Positions 1 to 5,868 of a DNA stretch of 8,669 nucleotides are shown here, one piece after another. Location of the stretch: assembly GCA_965366365.1 (NCBI GenBank), contig CBDUEV010000097.1:1-8669 (forward strand). Reading direction: 5' to 3'. The DNA is from CBDUEV01 sp965366365. GTDB taxonomy: Bacteria > Actinomycetota > Acidimicrobiia > Spongiisociales > JAENVV01. A program made the position numbers and the translations under genes. The notes under the pieces were generated by a model, which saw only the letters and a list, made by a program, of their open reading frames with translations, was not told the DNA's origin and did not search any database. Numbering within the stretch: the stretch's first letter is position 1; every line of letters starts with the position of its first letter.

Positions 1-80
1 TTCCGGGTCTGGCGGGTTCGCGGTCTGGCGCTTCAGGGGTTGGCGGCGTCCGGGTGTGGCGGGCTCCGGGTGTGGGGGCT

Positions 81-163
81 CCGGATCGACGCTTCCGGGT
101 CGGAAGGTTCCGGGCTGGCGCTATCGGGGTTGGCGCTTCACGGTTCGGCGGGTCAGCGTTGGC
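81..163. repeat. Higher-order repeat copy A
   Basis: This 83-bp block opens with CCGGATCGACGCTTC and continues through TCGGAAGGTTCCGGGCTGGC and a TATCGGGGTTGGC segment. It matches a block at 402-499 in the same order with a few substitutions. The match spans several consecutive 15-bp units, so it reflects duplication of a multi-unit segment rather than similarity of single units. Confidence 0.85.
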
Positions 164-205
164 GGCTTCCGGGTTCTGGCGGGCTCCGGTTCTGGCGGGC
201 TCCAG

Positions 206-250
206 GGTTGGCGCTTCAGGGGTTGGCGCTTCAGGGGTTGGCGCTTCAGG
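206..250. repeat. Homogeneous core: three identical 15-bp units
   Basis: GGTTGGCGCTTCAGG occurs three times without a mismatch at 206-220, 221-235 and 236-250, and a fourth unit begins at 251 before diverging. This is the only perfectly homogenised part of the visible array, so it probably marks the most recent expansion by slippage or unequal exchange. Confidence 0.95.
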
Positions 251-401
251 GGTTGGCGGGCTCCAGGTTGGCGGCTTCCGGGTGTGGCGGGTTCCGGGTG
301 TGGGGGGCTCCAGGTTGGCGGCTTCCGGGTCTGGCGGCTTCCGGATCGGCAGTCCAGCGCTGGCGGCTTCGGGGTCTGGCGGGTTCTGGGTCTGGTGGCT
401 T

Positions 402-499
402 CCGGATCGACGCTTCACCGTCGGAAGGTTCCGGGCTGGCGGTATCGGGGTTGGCCGTACTGGGGTTGGCGCTTTACGGTTCGGCGGTTCAGGGTTGGC
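402..499. repeat. Higher-order repeat copy B, one 15-bp unit longer
   Basis: This 98-bp block is the second copy of 81-163. It carries an extra 15-bp unit (CGTACTGGGGTTGGC, 455-469), so the offset between copies rises from 321 to 336 bp. That is a direct trace of single-unit gain or loss. Its right end overlaps the stop codon of the minus-strand gene. Confidence 0.85.
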
Positions 500-1493
500 A
501 CTCCCAATGTCCCCAGGCCCCACCGGGATGATTGGTACGGACGGACCGGTCCACGAGCCAGGCAGCCACGGCGATGTTCGCCTCCGGGTCGAGCCGGCTG
601 TACCCACTCCACCCCGCCGATACGCTCGACCACGCCCACGTGCCGGTCAGGAACTGGAACAAGCCGGTGGCCGTGGAAGTTGGGTTCTTGGCATTCGGGT
701 TGCCTCCGGACTCACACGCCATCACCCGCATCGCTTCCTGAACTCGCTCGGGCGGGAAGTACTGCTCGACGAGGGGGCGCCATTGCTCGACCGAGCCTGT
801 CCAACGGTATTTCCGTTGTGCCTCGGCCAGCGCAGCCTGGGCGGCTGCGTACGCAGCGTCCACCTCGGCGAGGTTCCGGAAGGCGTCCAGCATCCGACTG
901 TCGGCTTCGGAAAACAACGCCTCGAGTTCGACGAGCTTCTCAGAGAGCTTGTCGTTGAGGACCGCCATCCTTTCCTTCTCGTCTTGGTAGCCGAGGCGCA
1001 GTTCAGTGAGTTCGGCGCGTCGGGTTTCAAGGATTTCGTACGTCAACAGGTTGTCGTCCGACGCTCTTCCGATGGACTCGCTCATGACGGCCATCTCCTC
1101 GAATGAGGAGGACAGGAAGACAGGGCTGCCGCCGCCGATGGTCCTCATGTAGGCCTGGGCCGCTTGCTCGTGCGCGATCTCTCGCAGGGTCGCCACCTCA
1201 TCTTCGGTGACGTCGATCTGGTGTCGGAGCCCCGCCAGCGACAGACCGAGAGACTCGAGCTCGGCGTTTGCGTCCTGGTAGGCAGCCAGAGCCGCGTCGA
1301 CGCGCCCCGCCAGATCCATTCGAGCGGACTCAGCTGCCTCGGCGCCGGTTTGGGCTCGCCGCTGCTCGGCCTCCGCCTCCGCAGCGCGGCGTCGGGCATC
1401 CTCCAGTTCCGACTGTGCTGATCCGACGACAGGAAGCGAGACAACGAGAGTGAGGAGCATCACCAACGCGAGCGCGGTGCGGGAAGGTTTCAT
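489..1493 (-). CDS. Secreted coiled-coil protein with C-terminal lytic-transglycosylase-like (SLT/lysozyme fold) domain
   Basis: A 334-aa exported protein predicted to cleave or bind peptidoglycan. Residues 1-26 form a signal peptide (basic MKPSR, hydrophobic core, cleavage after GSA). Residues about 28-215 are Ala/Glu/Arg/Leu-rich and look like a long coiled coil, as in PcsB- or Rip-type wall proteins. The C-terminal ~95 residues resemble an SLT domain, with ACESGGNPNA (Glu261 the likely catalytic acid), GLFQF at 277-281 and DPEANI further on. Cys260 and the near-terminal Cys332 could form a disulfide. I chose the ATG at 1493 rather than 1580 because it starts directly at the signal peptide and a TAGCCT hexamer lies 8 nt upstream. 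The last codons (Q-P-stop) come from the repeat array. The family is clear; the enzymatic activity is inferred. Confidence 0.87.
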   Translation of the reverse strand: MKPSRTALALVMLLTLVVSLPVVGSAQSELEDARRRAAEAEAEQRRAQTGAEAAESARMDLAGRVDAALAAYQDANAELESLGLSLAGLRHQIDVTEDEVATLREIAHEQAAQAYMRTIGGGSPVFLSSSFEEMAVMSESIGRASDDNLLTYEILETRRAELTELRLGYQDEKERMAVLNDKLSEKLVELEALFSEADSRMLDAFRNLAEVDAAYAAAQAALAEAQRKYRWTGSVEQWRPLVEQYFPPERVQEAMRVMACESGGNPNAKNPTSTATGLFQFLTGTWAWSSVSAGWSGYSRLDPEANIAVAAWLVDRSVRTNHPGGAWGHWECQP

Positions 1494-1501
1494 CGTGCGC
1501 C

Positions 1502-1507
1502 AGGCTA
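1502..1507 (-). promoter_or_regulatory. Candidate -10 element of the transglycosylase gene
   Basis: On the minus strand this reads TAGCCT and ends 8 nt before the ATG at 1493. The spacing puts transcription start at or next to the start codon, so the mRNA would be leaderless or nearly so. I see no convincing Shine-Dalgarno sequence or -35 box. Confidence 0.4.
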
Positions 1508-1616
1508 CCGGCGGGCTCCCCGCCCACGGTGGATCTCGGTGGACCTCGCCTTCTTTCGCGTTCTCACTCCGAAAACTCAAGCGATCGCCCGACCGCGCCG
1601 ATAGGACCTATGGAGG

Positions 1617-1636
1617 GGCTTCCCGCCGCGGAAGCC
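1617..1636 (+). other. Perfect 7-bp hairpin upstream of the 48-aa ORF
   Basis: GGCTTCC (1617-1623) and GGAAGCC (1630-1636) are exact complements around a CGCCGC loop. The hairpin lies 23 nt upstream of the ATG at 1660 and just downstream of a -10-like TAGGAC (1602-1607). If that hexamer is used, the hairpin would sit at the very 5' end of the transcript, where it could stabilise the mRNA or affect translation. No U-tract follows, so it is not an intrinsic terminator. Confidence 0.4.
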
Positions 1637-1659
1637 AGGGACGAGCCGAGGACAGAAGA

Positions 1660-1806
1660 ATGATTCTCCTAGTCACCACTATCGTTGCAGTCGCACTGGC
1701 CGTGCCGGTCACTCGACTCGTCTTCGAAACGGCGATCGCGGACCCCATTCAGCTGAGTTTCGACCGTGAGTTCGCCAGCATCGTGGCGTCCCACGACTGG
1801 AGCTAG
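1660..1806 (+). CDS. Possible 48-aa single-pass membrane peptide
   Basis: I do not recognise this ORF. It begins MILLVTTIVAVALAVPVTRL, a hydrophobic stretch long enough for one membrane segment or an uncleaved signal, followed by an acidic tail of about 25 residues ending HDWS. A purine-rich GAGG (1648-1651) lies 8 nt before the ATG, a reasonable ribosome binding site. The frame is open further upstream to 1450, but that extension is Arg/Gly-rich and overlaps the divergent gene, so I reject it. A strong palindrome begins 27 nt after the stop and could end its transcript. It may be a genuine small protein between two divergent genes or a chance ORF; only conservation would decide. Confidence 0.42.
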   Translation: MILLVTTIVAVALAVPVTRLVFETAIADPIQLSFDREFASIVASHDWS

Positions 1807-1833
1807 CTCACTCTCCGTCAACAGGTTTCCCCC

Positions 1834-1882
1834 GAACCCAGGGTTCTAGACCGCCATAATGGCGGCCAGGAACCCAGGGTTC
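1834..1882. repeat. 49-bp nested palindrome with two identical 13-bp dyads
   Basis: GAACCCAGGGTTC occurs at 1834-1846 and 1870-1882; each copy is an inverted repeat around a central A. Exactly midway, at 1851-1865, is a third dyad, CCGCCATAATGGCGG. Both spacers are 4 bp, so the element is symmetric about base 1858 except within the spacers. Read as RNA, the outer copies pair with each other and the inner arms close a CCGCC/GGCGG stem. Read as DNA, it could hold two or three sites for a dimeric regulator. It lies between the 48-aa ORF and the FG-GAP gene. Confidence 0.85.
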
Positions 1883-1890
1883 GCTGTTTT
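1834..1890 (+). terminator. Possible intrinsic terminator made from the palindrome
   Basis: The long stem formed by 1834-1882 is followed after GCTG by TTTT (1887-1890), resembling a rho-independent terminator for the 48-aa ORF upstream. The T-run is short and starts 4 nt after the stem, so this is tentative. An operator function for the gene downstream is equally possible. Confidence 0.42.
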
Positions 1891-1901
1891 GGGGAGGGCA
1901 C

Positions 1902-1907
1902 TATCGT
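1902..1907 (+). promoter_or_regulatory. Candidate -10 element of the FG-GAP lipoprotein gene
   Basis: TATCGT ends 7 nt before the ATG at 1915, consistent with a leaderless transcript starting near that codon. A -35 box at normal spacing would fall against the right-hand copy of the 13-bp palindrome (1870-1882), so a protein bound there could block or recruit polymerase. This is inference from position. Confidence 0.38.
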
Positions 1908-1914
1908 CGGGGTG

Positions 1915-3690
1915 ATGGGAGTAGCTCCGCTCGCAATCAGCAGTGACGCCCGTCGTCGGTCGTGGCGCACCCATTCGCTCGCTCTCCTCCTACCCCTCGT
2001 CCTCCTCGTCGCGTGCACCTCGTCCAGCGAGGGCGAACAAACGCCGACGACGGCGGCCGAGACGGCACCGTCTTCTTCCGGAACCGGTGCGCAACCAACC
2101 CCGACAGCGGGCACCGATCCGTCCCAAGTGCCGTCGGACCCCGCCGGTCTGGTGTGTTGGTCGGCCCCTCCCGCCGAGGGCTCGGAGACCGTGACATTCG
2201 AGGACGCAACCGCCCGCTACGGGCTGCTCGCCCCGCTATCGGGGATGCACGCCCATGCGGCGGCCTGGGGAGGCCTGCTCGACGAAAACGGCCCGAAACT
2301 CGTCGTCGGCACCTTCGCCAACCGGCCGACTGAGAACTACCAGCTTCGAGGTGCGACGGGACCGAGCCCGGATCGACTGCTCGTCCTCGACGACGAGGCC
2401 TTTTCGACCGTCGACTCTTTCAGCGATGCTCTCGGCAGGACAAGCGGCGCTGCCTTCATCGACCTCGACAACGACGGCGACGAGGACATCGTGTTGACGC
2501 GCAACATGCGCGGTCGAGAACGCAGCGACCTCCCCTCCCAGGTCTATCGCAACGACGGAGACGGCTACACCACCGTGGACCTGGACTTCGGGCGTCTCTT
2601 CAGCGGGCGCTCGATCGGTGTCCTCGACTACAACAGTGACGGGCTGCTCGATCTGCTCATCCTCGAAGATCGTTTCTCCGCCGAAGACTCGAGTGTGCTC
2701 CTGGAGAACCGCGGGGACATGCAGTTCCGAGACGCCACCGCGGCGGCCGGCCTCCCGACCGGTCTCCACGGGCTCGGCATCGCCACTTCCGACCTCAACG
2801 GCGACGGATTCACTGACGTCTTCGTCGGCGGATCGAACCGCATGTTCCTCGGCGGGGCCGAGGGGTTCACCGAGGCCAACTCCGCTGCGCTCCAATGGGA
2901 GACCTTTGGGAACGAGGACGACGTCGCCGGTGCGGCCATCGCCGACCTCAACCGCGATGGACTACCGGATCTCGTCGTGGGTCATCACTACAACAGCACC
3001 CTCTCGAAGGGGGTGTTGGTACCCGTGCGGGTCTATCTCAACCGAGGAGTCGACGGTTCGGGGATCCCGCAGTTCGAGGACGTGACGGAGGCTGCGGGGA
3101 TGACAGGTCTGGCCACCAAAGCACCCCACGTGGAAATCGCCGACTTCGACAACGACGGGTGGCCCGACATCCTGACCACAGCCTCGAGCGCCGACGGCTC
3201 CGCACCGGCTGTCTTTCGTCACCTCGGTGGAGAACCCGGCGCGGTTCCCCGTTTCGCTCCACCACCCGACCTCGGTTCTGCGCAGTACTGGGTGACGGGA
3301 CCAACCGCCGACGTGGACCGAGATGGCCGCCTCGACGTGCTGCTCGTCGAGTGGGAGCCGGCCCTGCCGTCGCTGCTCCTCATCAACCAGACCTCTTCGG
3401 GCAACTGGCTGGAAGTCTCCGTGGGGCCCGAAGCGGACCAGCCGGCGGTCGGAACTCTGGTCGAAGTCTGGGAACCCGGCCACATGGGCGAGCCTGCCCA
3501 CCTGCTCGGAGTACGGGAGATCGTGGCCACGCAGGGCTACACGGCCGGTCACCTGCAAGTGGCTCATTTCGGGCTCGGCGAGGTCACCGAGGTCGACGTG
3601 CGGGTCAGGTTGCCGGACGGCGCCCACTACCAAGAAGCCGGCCTGGCAGCCAACGCCCATGTTCGTTTCCCTGCCGGATGTTCCGGGTGA
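1915..3690 (+). CDS. Lipoprotein with FG-GAP/VCBS repeats and C-terminal ASPIC/UnbV domain
   Basis: A 591-aa surface protein, probably a calcium-binding beta-propeller anchored by lipid. The N-terminus is basic, then hydrophobic to the lipobox LVAC with Cys34, followed by a Ser/Thr/Pro/Glu linker of about 40 residues. Six DxDxDG-type calcium loops appear: DLDNDGDED (183), DYNSDGLLD (238), DLNGDGFTD (293), DLNRDGLPD (344), DFDNDGWPD (410) and DVDRDGRLD (466). Their spacing of 51-66 residues fits the blades of an FG-GAP propeller. From about residue 497 (NWLEVSVG) to 569 (FGLGEV, RLPDG) it resembles the ASPIC/UnbV domain often found after such repeats. Such proteins are linked to adhesion or extracellular carbohydrate binding, but the ligand here is unknown. 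GTG at 1912 is in frame and also possible; I favour ATG 1915 from the -10 spacing. Confidence 0.9.
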   Translation: MGVAPLAISSDARRRSWRTHSLALLLPLVLLVACTSSSEGEQTPTTAAETAPSSSGTGAQPTPTAGTDPSQVPSDPAGLVCWSAPPAEGSETVTFEDATARYGLLAPLSGMHAHAAAWGGLLDENGPKLVVGTFANRPTENYQLRGATGPSPDRLLVLDDEAFSTVDSFSDALGRTSGAAFIDLDNDGDEDIVLTRNMRGRERSDLPSQVYRNDGDGYTTVDLDFGRLFSGRSIGVLDYNSDGLLDLLILEDRFSAEDSSVLLENRGDMQFRDATAAAGLPTGLHGLGIATSDLNGDGFTDVFVGGSNRMFLGGAEGFTEANSAALQWETFGNEDDVAGAAIADLNRDGLPDLVVGHHYNSTLSKGVLVPVRVYLNRGVDGSGIPQFEDVTEAAGMTGLATKAPHVEIADFDNDGWPDILTTASSADGSAPAVFRHLGGEPGAVPRFAPPPDLGSAQYWVTGPTADVDRDGRLDVLLVEWEPALPSLLLINQTSSGNWLEVSVGPEADQPAVGTLVEVWEPGHMGEPAHLLGVREIVATQGYTAGHLQVAHFGLGEVTEVDVRVRLPDGAHYQEAGLAANAHVRFPAGCSG

Positions 3691-3764
3691 GAAGGATCTC
3701 AGCTCGGGACCGGCAGGCGTCCGCCAACATCGGGGACCGGCGTCCTCGGCGACGAACGGCTCGC

Positions 3765-3770
3765 TAGGGT
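3765..3770 (+). promoter_or_regulatory. Candidate leaderless -10 element of the DUF2461 gene
   Basis: TAGGGT ends 6 nt before the ATG at 3777, leaving only CGAGGC between them, so transcription would begin at or beside the start codon. No -35 box is evident 16-18 bp upstream. The 86-bp gap after the lipoprotein gene has only short GGAC/GTCC hairpins and no clear terminator. Confidence 0.45.
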
Positions 3771-3776
3771 CGAGGC

Positions 3777-4463
3777 ATGCCGACGCGCTACTTCACCCCC
3801 GCCACCTACAGGTTCCTCAAGGACCTCGAGGCGAACAACAACCGTCCCTGGTTCCACGAGCACAAGGACCGTTACGACCACGACATCAAGGAGCCTGCGC
3901 TCCAGTTCATCCTCGACATGGCTCCCCGCCTGGCCAAGATCAGCCCCCATTTCGAGGCCAACGCCCGTGCGGTGGGAGGCTCACTGTTTCGCATCCAGAG
4001 AGACACTCGCTTCGGGAAGGACAAGACGCCGTACAAGACCAACACGGGGATCCAGTTCCGACACGCCATGGGCAAGGATGCGCACGCCCCCGGCTACTAC
4101 ATGCACCTCGAACCCTCCGGCTCTTTCATGGGCTTGGGACTCTGGCGTCCGGAGTCCAAGGTCGCCTATCAAATCCGAGAGGCCATCGCCGACAACCCCG
4201 CGGCGTGGAAACGGGCCACGCGCAGCAAGCGCTTCACGGACGTCTTCACTCTGCAGGGCGACTCGCTGATCAGACCGCCGCGCGGGTACGAGGCCGACCA
4301 TCCGCTCATCGAGGATCTGAAACTCAAGGACTTCATCGCCTCAGCCCGACTGTCGCAGAAGCAAGTCACCTCGCCCACATTCATCGACGAATACGAGGCG
4401 ATGCTCAAGGCCGGAACTCCCTTCATGCGGTTCCTGTGCGGAGCCGTCGGGGTGCCCTTCTGA
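3777..4463 (+). CDS. DUF2461 / TIGR02453 family protein
   Basis: A 228-aa soluble protein with no signal peptide or membrane segment. It matches the DUF2461 (TIGR02453) family in length and signature motifs: FLKDLEANNNRPWF at residues 13-26 followed by HEHKDRY, then FRIQRDTRFGKDKTPYKTN at 71-89, and GYYMHLEPSGSFMGLGLW (about 106-123). The family is widespread in bacteria but has no established biochemical role that I know of, so I assign none. The conserved Arg/Lys/Asp cluster at 72-88 suggests a phosphate- or nucleic-acid-type ligand, which is speculation. The gene stands alone, preceded by its own -10-like element and followed by a 141-bp gap, so its neighbours give no strong clue. The start codon is well supported by the motif position near the N-terminus. 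Confidence 0.92.
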   Translation: MPTRYFTPATYRFLKDLEANNNRPWFHEHKDRYDHDIKEPALQFILDMAPRLAKISPHFEANARAVGGSLFRIQRDTRFGKDKTPYKTNTGIQFRHAMGKDAHAPGYYMHLEPSGSFMGLGLWRPESKVAYQIREAIADNPAAWKRATRSKRFTDVFTLQGDSLIRPPRGYEADHPLIEDLKLKDFIASARLSQKQVTSPTFIDEYEAMLKAGTPFMRFLCGAVGVPF

Positions 4464-4604
4464 GTTCAACACGCCGGCTCGCCCGGAGCCTGGCCCGTCG
4501 TCGGTCGCACCGTTTCGAGCAAGCCTCTGAGTTGCTCCGGATTCCTGCGAGCACCTCCCCCGCCATCACCGTTCCGTAGCAAGAGACGGCGGGACGGATC
4601 AGGA
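4464..4604 (+). other. Intergenic gap with weak hairpin
   Basis: This 141-bp gap holds one short hairpin, GGCTC-GCCCG-GAGCC (4476-4490), 12 nt after the DUF2461 stop. It has a 5-bp stem and no T-run, so it is at best a weak terminator. Near the MFS start there is TAGCAA (4577-4582), an imperfect -10, and GGA (4596-4598) as a weak ribosome binding site. I see nothing else. Confidence 0.3.
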
Positions 4605-5801
4605 ATGAGCCAGACTGCACCCGTGCATACCGTTCCGCTCCGCCGGCTCAACTGGCGGTTGATCGCCACCGCCATCCTGGTGGTGACCGTTTCGACGCTT
4701 CCGACCTTCCTGGTGGCCGCCGCCATCGCCCAGGCGGGACCCGAGCTGGGGTACGGGACACAAGGTCTCGGGCTCCTCACCGCTCTCTTCTTCCTGGTGG
4801 CCTCGGCCTCTTCGAGCATGGTTGGGCGCCTGGTCGAAAGGGTCGGCTGGCGACGCACGATGCAGGTCAACACCGTGGCGGCTGCCGTTGTTCTGACGGT
4901 CATCGCGATGGCCGTGCACAACGTCGTGGCCCTGACCATCATCCTGATCGTTTCTGCGGCGTTCTACGGCGCCGCCAACCCCGCCGCCAATCTCGCCCTG
5001 GCGACGGATGTGCCCAGGTCTCGGCGCGGCTTCGTCTTCGGGCTCAAACACGCAGGGATCCCCACCTCGACCCTGCTGGCCGGGGTGGCCGTGCCGCTGG
5101 TGGTGCTGACACTCGGATGGCGGTGGGCCTTCGGCTTCGGGGCAGTGCTGGCGCTGGCGGTTCTGTTACTCATCCCTGGCGAGGGCTCCTCCACCGGGGC
5201 CTCCTCCGCCGCAGTCGAAGAGCCCGTCAACCCCGCCCGCATGGCGCCGGCCTGGCTTGGGCTCTTGAGCCTGGCGTCCGCCTTCGCCACCGTGGGCGCC
5301 ACGGCACTGAGCACGTTTCAGGTGGACGCGGCGATCGAACTCGGCTTCGCCGAGGCCGCCGCCGGCAACCTCCTCGCACTCGGATCGCTCAGCTCGATCC
5401 TGGCGCGGGCCGCCTACGGGTTCTCCGCCGACCGAACGCACACGAGCGGGTTCGGGTGGATCGCCGCCCTCACCGCCACCGGAGCCGTGGCCTTCATCCT
5501 GATGGGGTTGGCCAACGGGCCCACCTTCGCTGCCGTCACGGTCCTCGCCTTCGCCACGGGGTGGGGCTGGCCGGGCTTGCTCACCTACAGCGTGGTGCGG
5601 GCCAACGAGGGTCGACCGGCCGGATCGACAGCCATCACCCAGGCGGGAATCTTCCTCGGGGCAGGACTCGGCCCGACCGGAGTCGGGTGGTTAGCGGAGA
5701 CGGTTTCGTTCCAGGCGGCGTGGTTGGCCGTGGCCGCCTCCCTGGCCGTCGCCTCGGTCCTGATGCTCGTCGTCAAGGTCGGCGGAGTGGCGCGTACGTA
5801 G
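4605..5801 (+). CDS. Major facilitator superfamily (MFS) transporter, substrate unknown
   Basis: A 398-aa integral membrane protein of typical MFS size, with about twelve hydrophobic segments in two halves. The first halves' loop 2-3 signature appears as GRLVERVGWRR at 74-84, and a second-half equivalent as GFSADR at 272-277. A polar loop rich in Ser/Ala/Glu (about 187-210) separates the halves. The stretch FGLKHAGIPTSTLLAG around TM5 resembles the G-x-K-x-x-G-I-P motif of uncharacterised and CynX-like MFS carriers, but the substrate cannot be read from sequence. The direction of transport is likewise unknown. Unlike its neighbours it lacks a TANNNT hexamer right before the ATG and may have a short leader. 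It ends 67 bp before the NADH dehydrogenase gene, and no functional link between the two is evident. Confidence 0.9.
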   Translation: MSQTAPVHTVPLRRLNWRLIATAILVVTVSTLPTFLVAAAIAQAGPELGYGTQGLGLLTALFFLVASASSSMVGRLVERVGWRRTMQVNTVAAAVVLTVIAMAVHNVVALTIILIVSAAFYGAANPAANLALATDVPRSRRGFVFGLKHAGIPTSTLLAGVAVPLVVLTLGWRWAFGFGAVLALAVLLLIPGEGSSTGASSAAVEEPVNPARMAPAWLGLLSLASAFATVGATALSTFQVDAAIELGFAEAAAGNLLALGSLSSILARAAYGFSADRTHTSGFGWIAALTATGAVAFILMGLANGPTFAAVTVLAFATGWGWPGLLTYSVVRANEGRPAGSTAITQAGIFLGAGLGPTGVGWLAETVSFQAAWLAVAASLAVASVLMLVVKVGGVART

Positions 5802-5856
5802 CAGGGGCGGCCCGCCGCGCGACCCAAGAGCCCGGCAGCCTGGGCAGCATGGCTCC

Positions 5857-5862
5857 TAGAGT
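5857..5862 (+). promoter_or_regulatory. Candidate leaderless -10 element of the NDH-2 gene
   Basis: TAGAGT ends 6 nt before the ATG at 5869, the same geometry as TAGGGT before the DUF2461 gene. No purine-rich ribosome binding site at useful spacing is present beyond GTGGG directly against the start, which supports leaderless initiation. Confidence 0.45.
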
Positions 5863-5868
5863 CGTGGG

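Larger units (their letters stand above)
1..499. repeat. Degenerate ~15-bp G-rich tandem repeat array, open at left edge
   Basis: The whole stretch is built from diverged units close to GGTTGGCGCTTCAGG or GGTTGGCGGCTTCCGGG. Most units are 15 bp, but 14-, 16- and 17-bp units are common. Length changes that are not multiples of three argue against selection for a protein. The plus strand is G-rich and lacks stop codons, so all three plus frames stay open by composition alone; I call no gene here. There are no unique spacers, so it is not a CRISPR array. The array begins before position 1, and its right end meets the last codons of the minus-strand transglycosylase gene. Function is unknown. A minisatellite formed by slippage, or a G-rich structured region, are possible readings. 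Confidence 0.88.

Noticed and set aside
1..499. CRISPR array
   Set aside because: Units are head to tail without unique spacers, and no cas genes are present.
40..1106. Long plus-strand ORFs through the repeat array (starting at 40, 54 and 56)
   Set aside because: All three plus frames are open at once because the repeat lacks stop codons, unit length is not a multiple of three, and beyond 500 they run antisense to a gene with a signal peptide and a catalytic-domain signature.
1494..1580. 29-residue N-terminal extension of the transglycosylase
   Set aside because: It would bury the signal peptide behind polar sequence; the ATG at 1493 has a proper signal peptide and a -10-like hexamer.
1581..1588. 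GCGATCGC palindrome as a regulatory or HIP1-like site
   Set aside because: A single copy in GC-rich DNA with no flanking symmetry; chance is sufficient.
1610..1663. 17-codon leader ORF whose TGA overlaps the ATG at 1660 (ATGA)
   Set aside because: The overlap is attractive, but the only -10-like hexamer (TAGGAC, 1602-1607) would start transcription after this ATG, and there is no ribosome binding site for it.
3232..3250. GAACC...GGTTC inverted repeat resembling the 13-bp dyad
   Set aside because: It lies inside the FG-GAP coding region, has a different centre and lacks the paired arrangement; probably chance.
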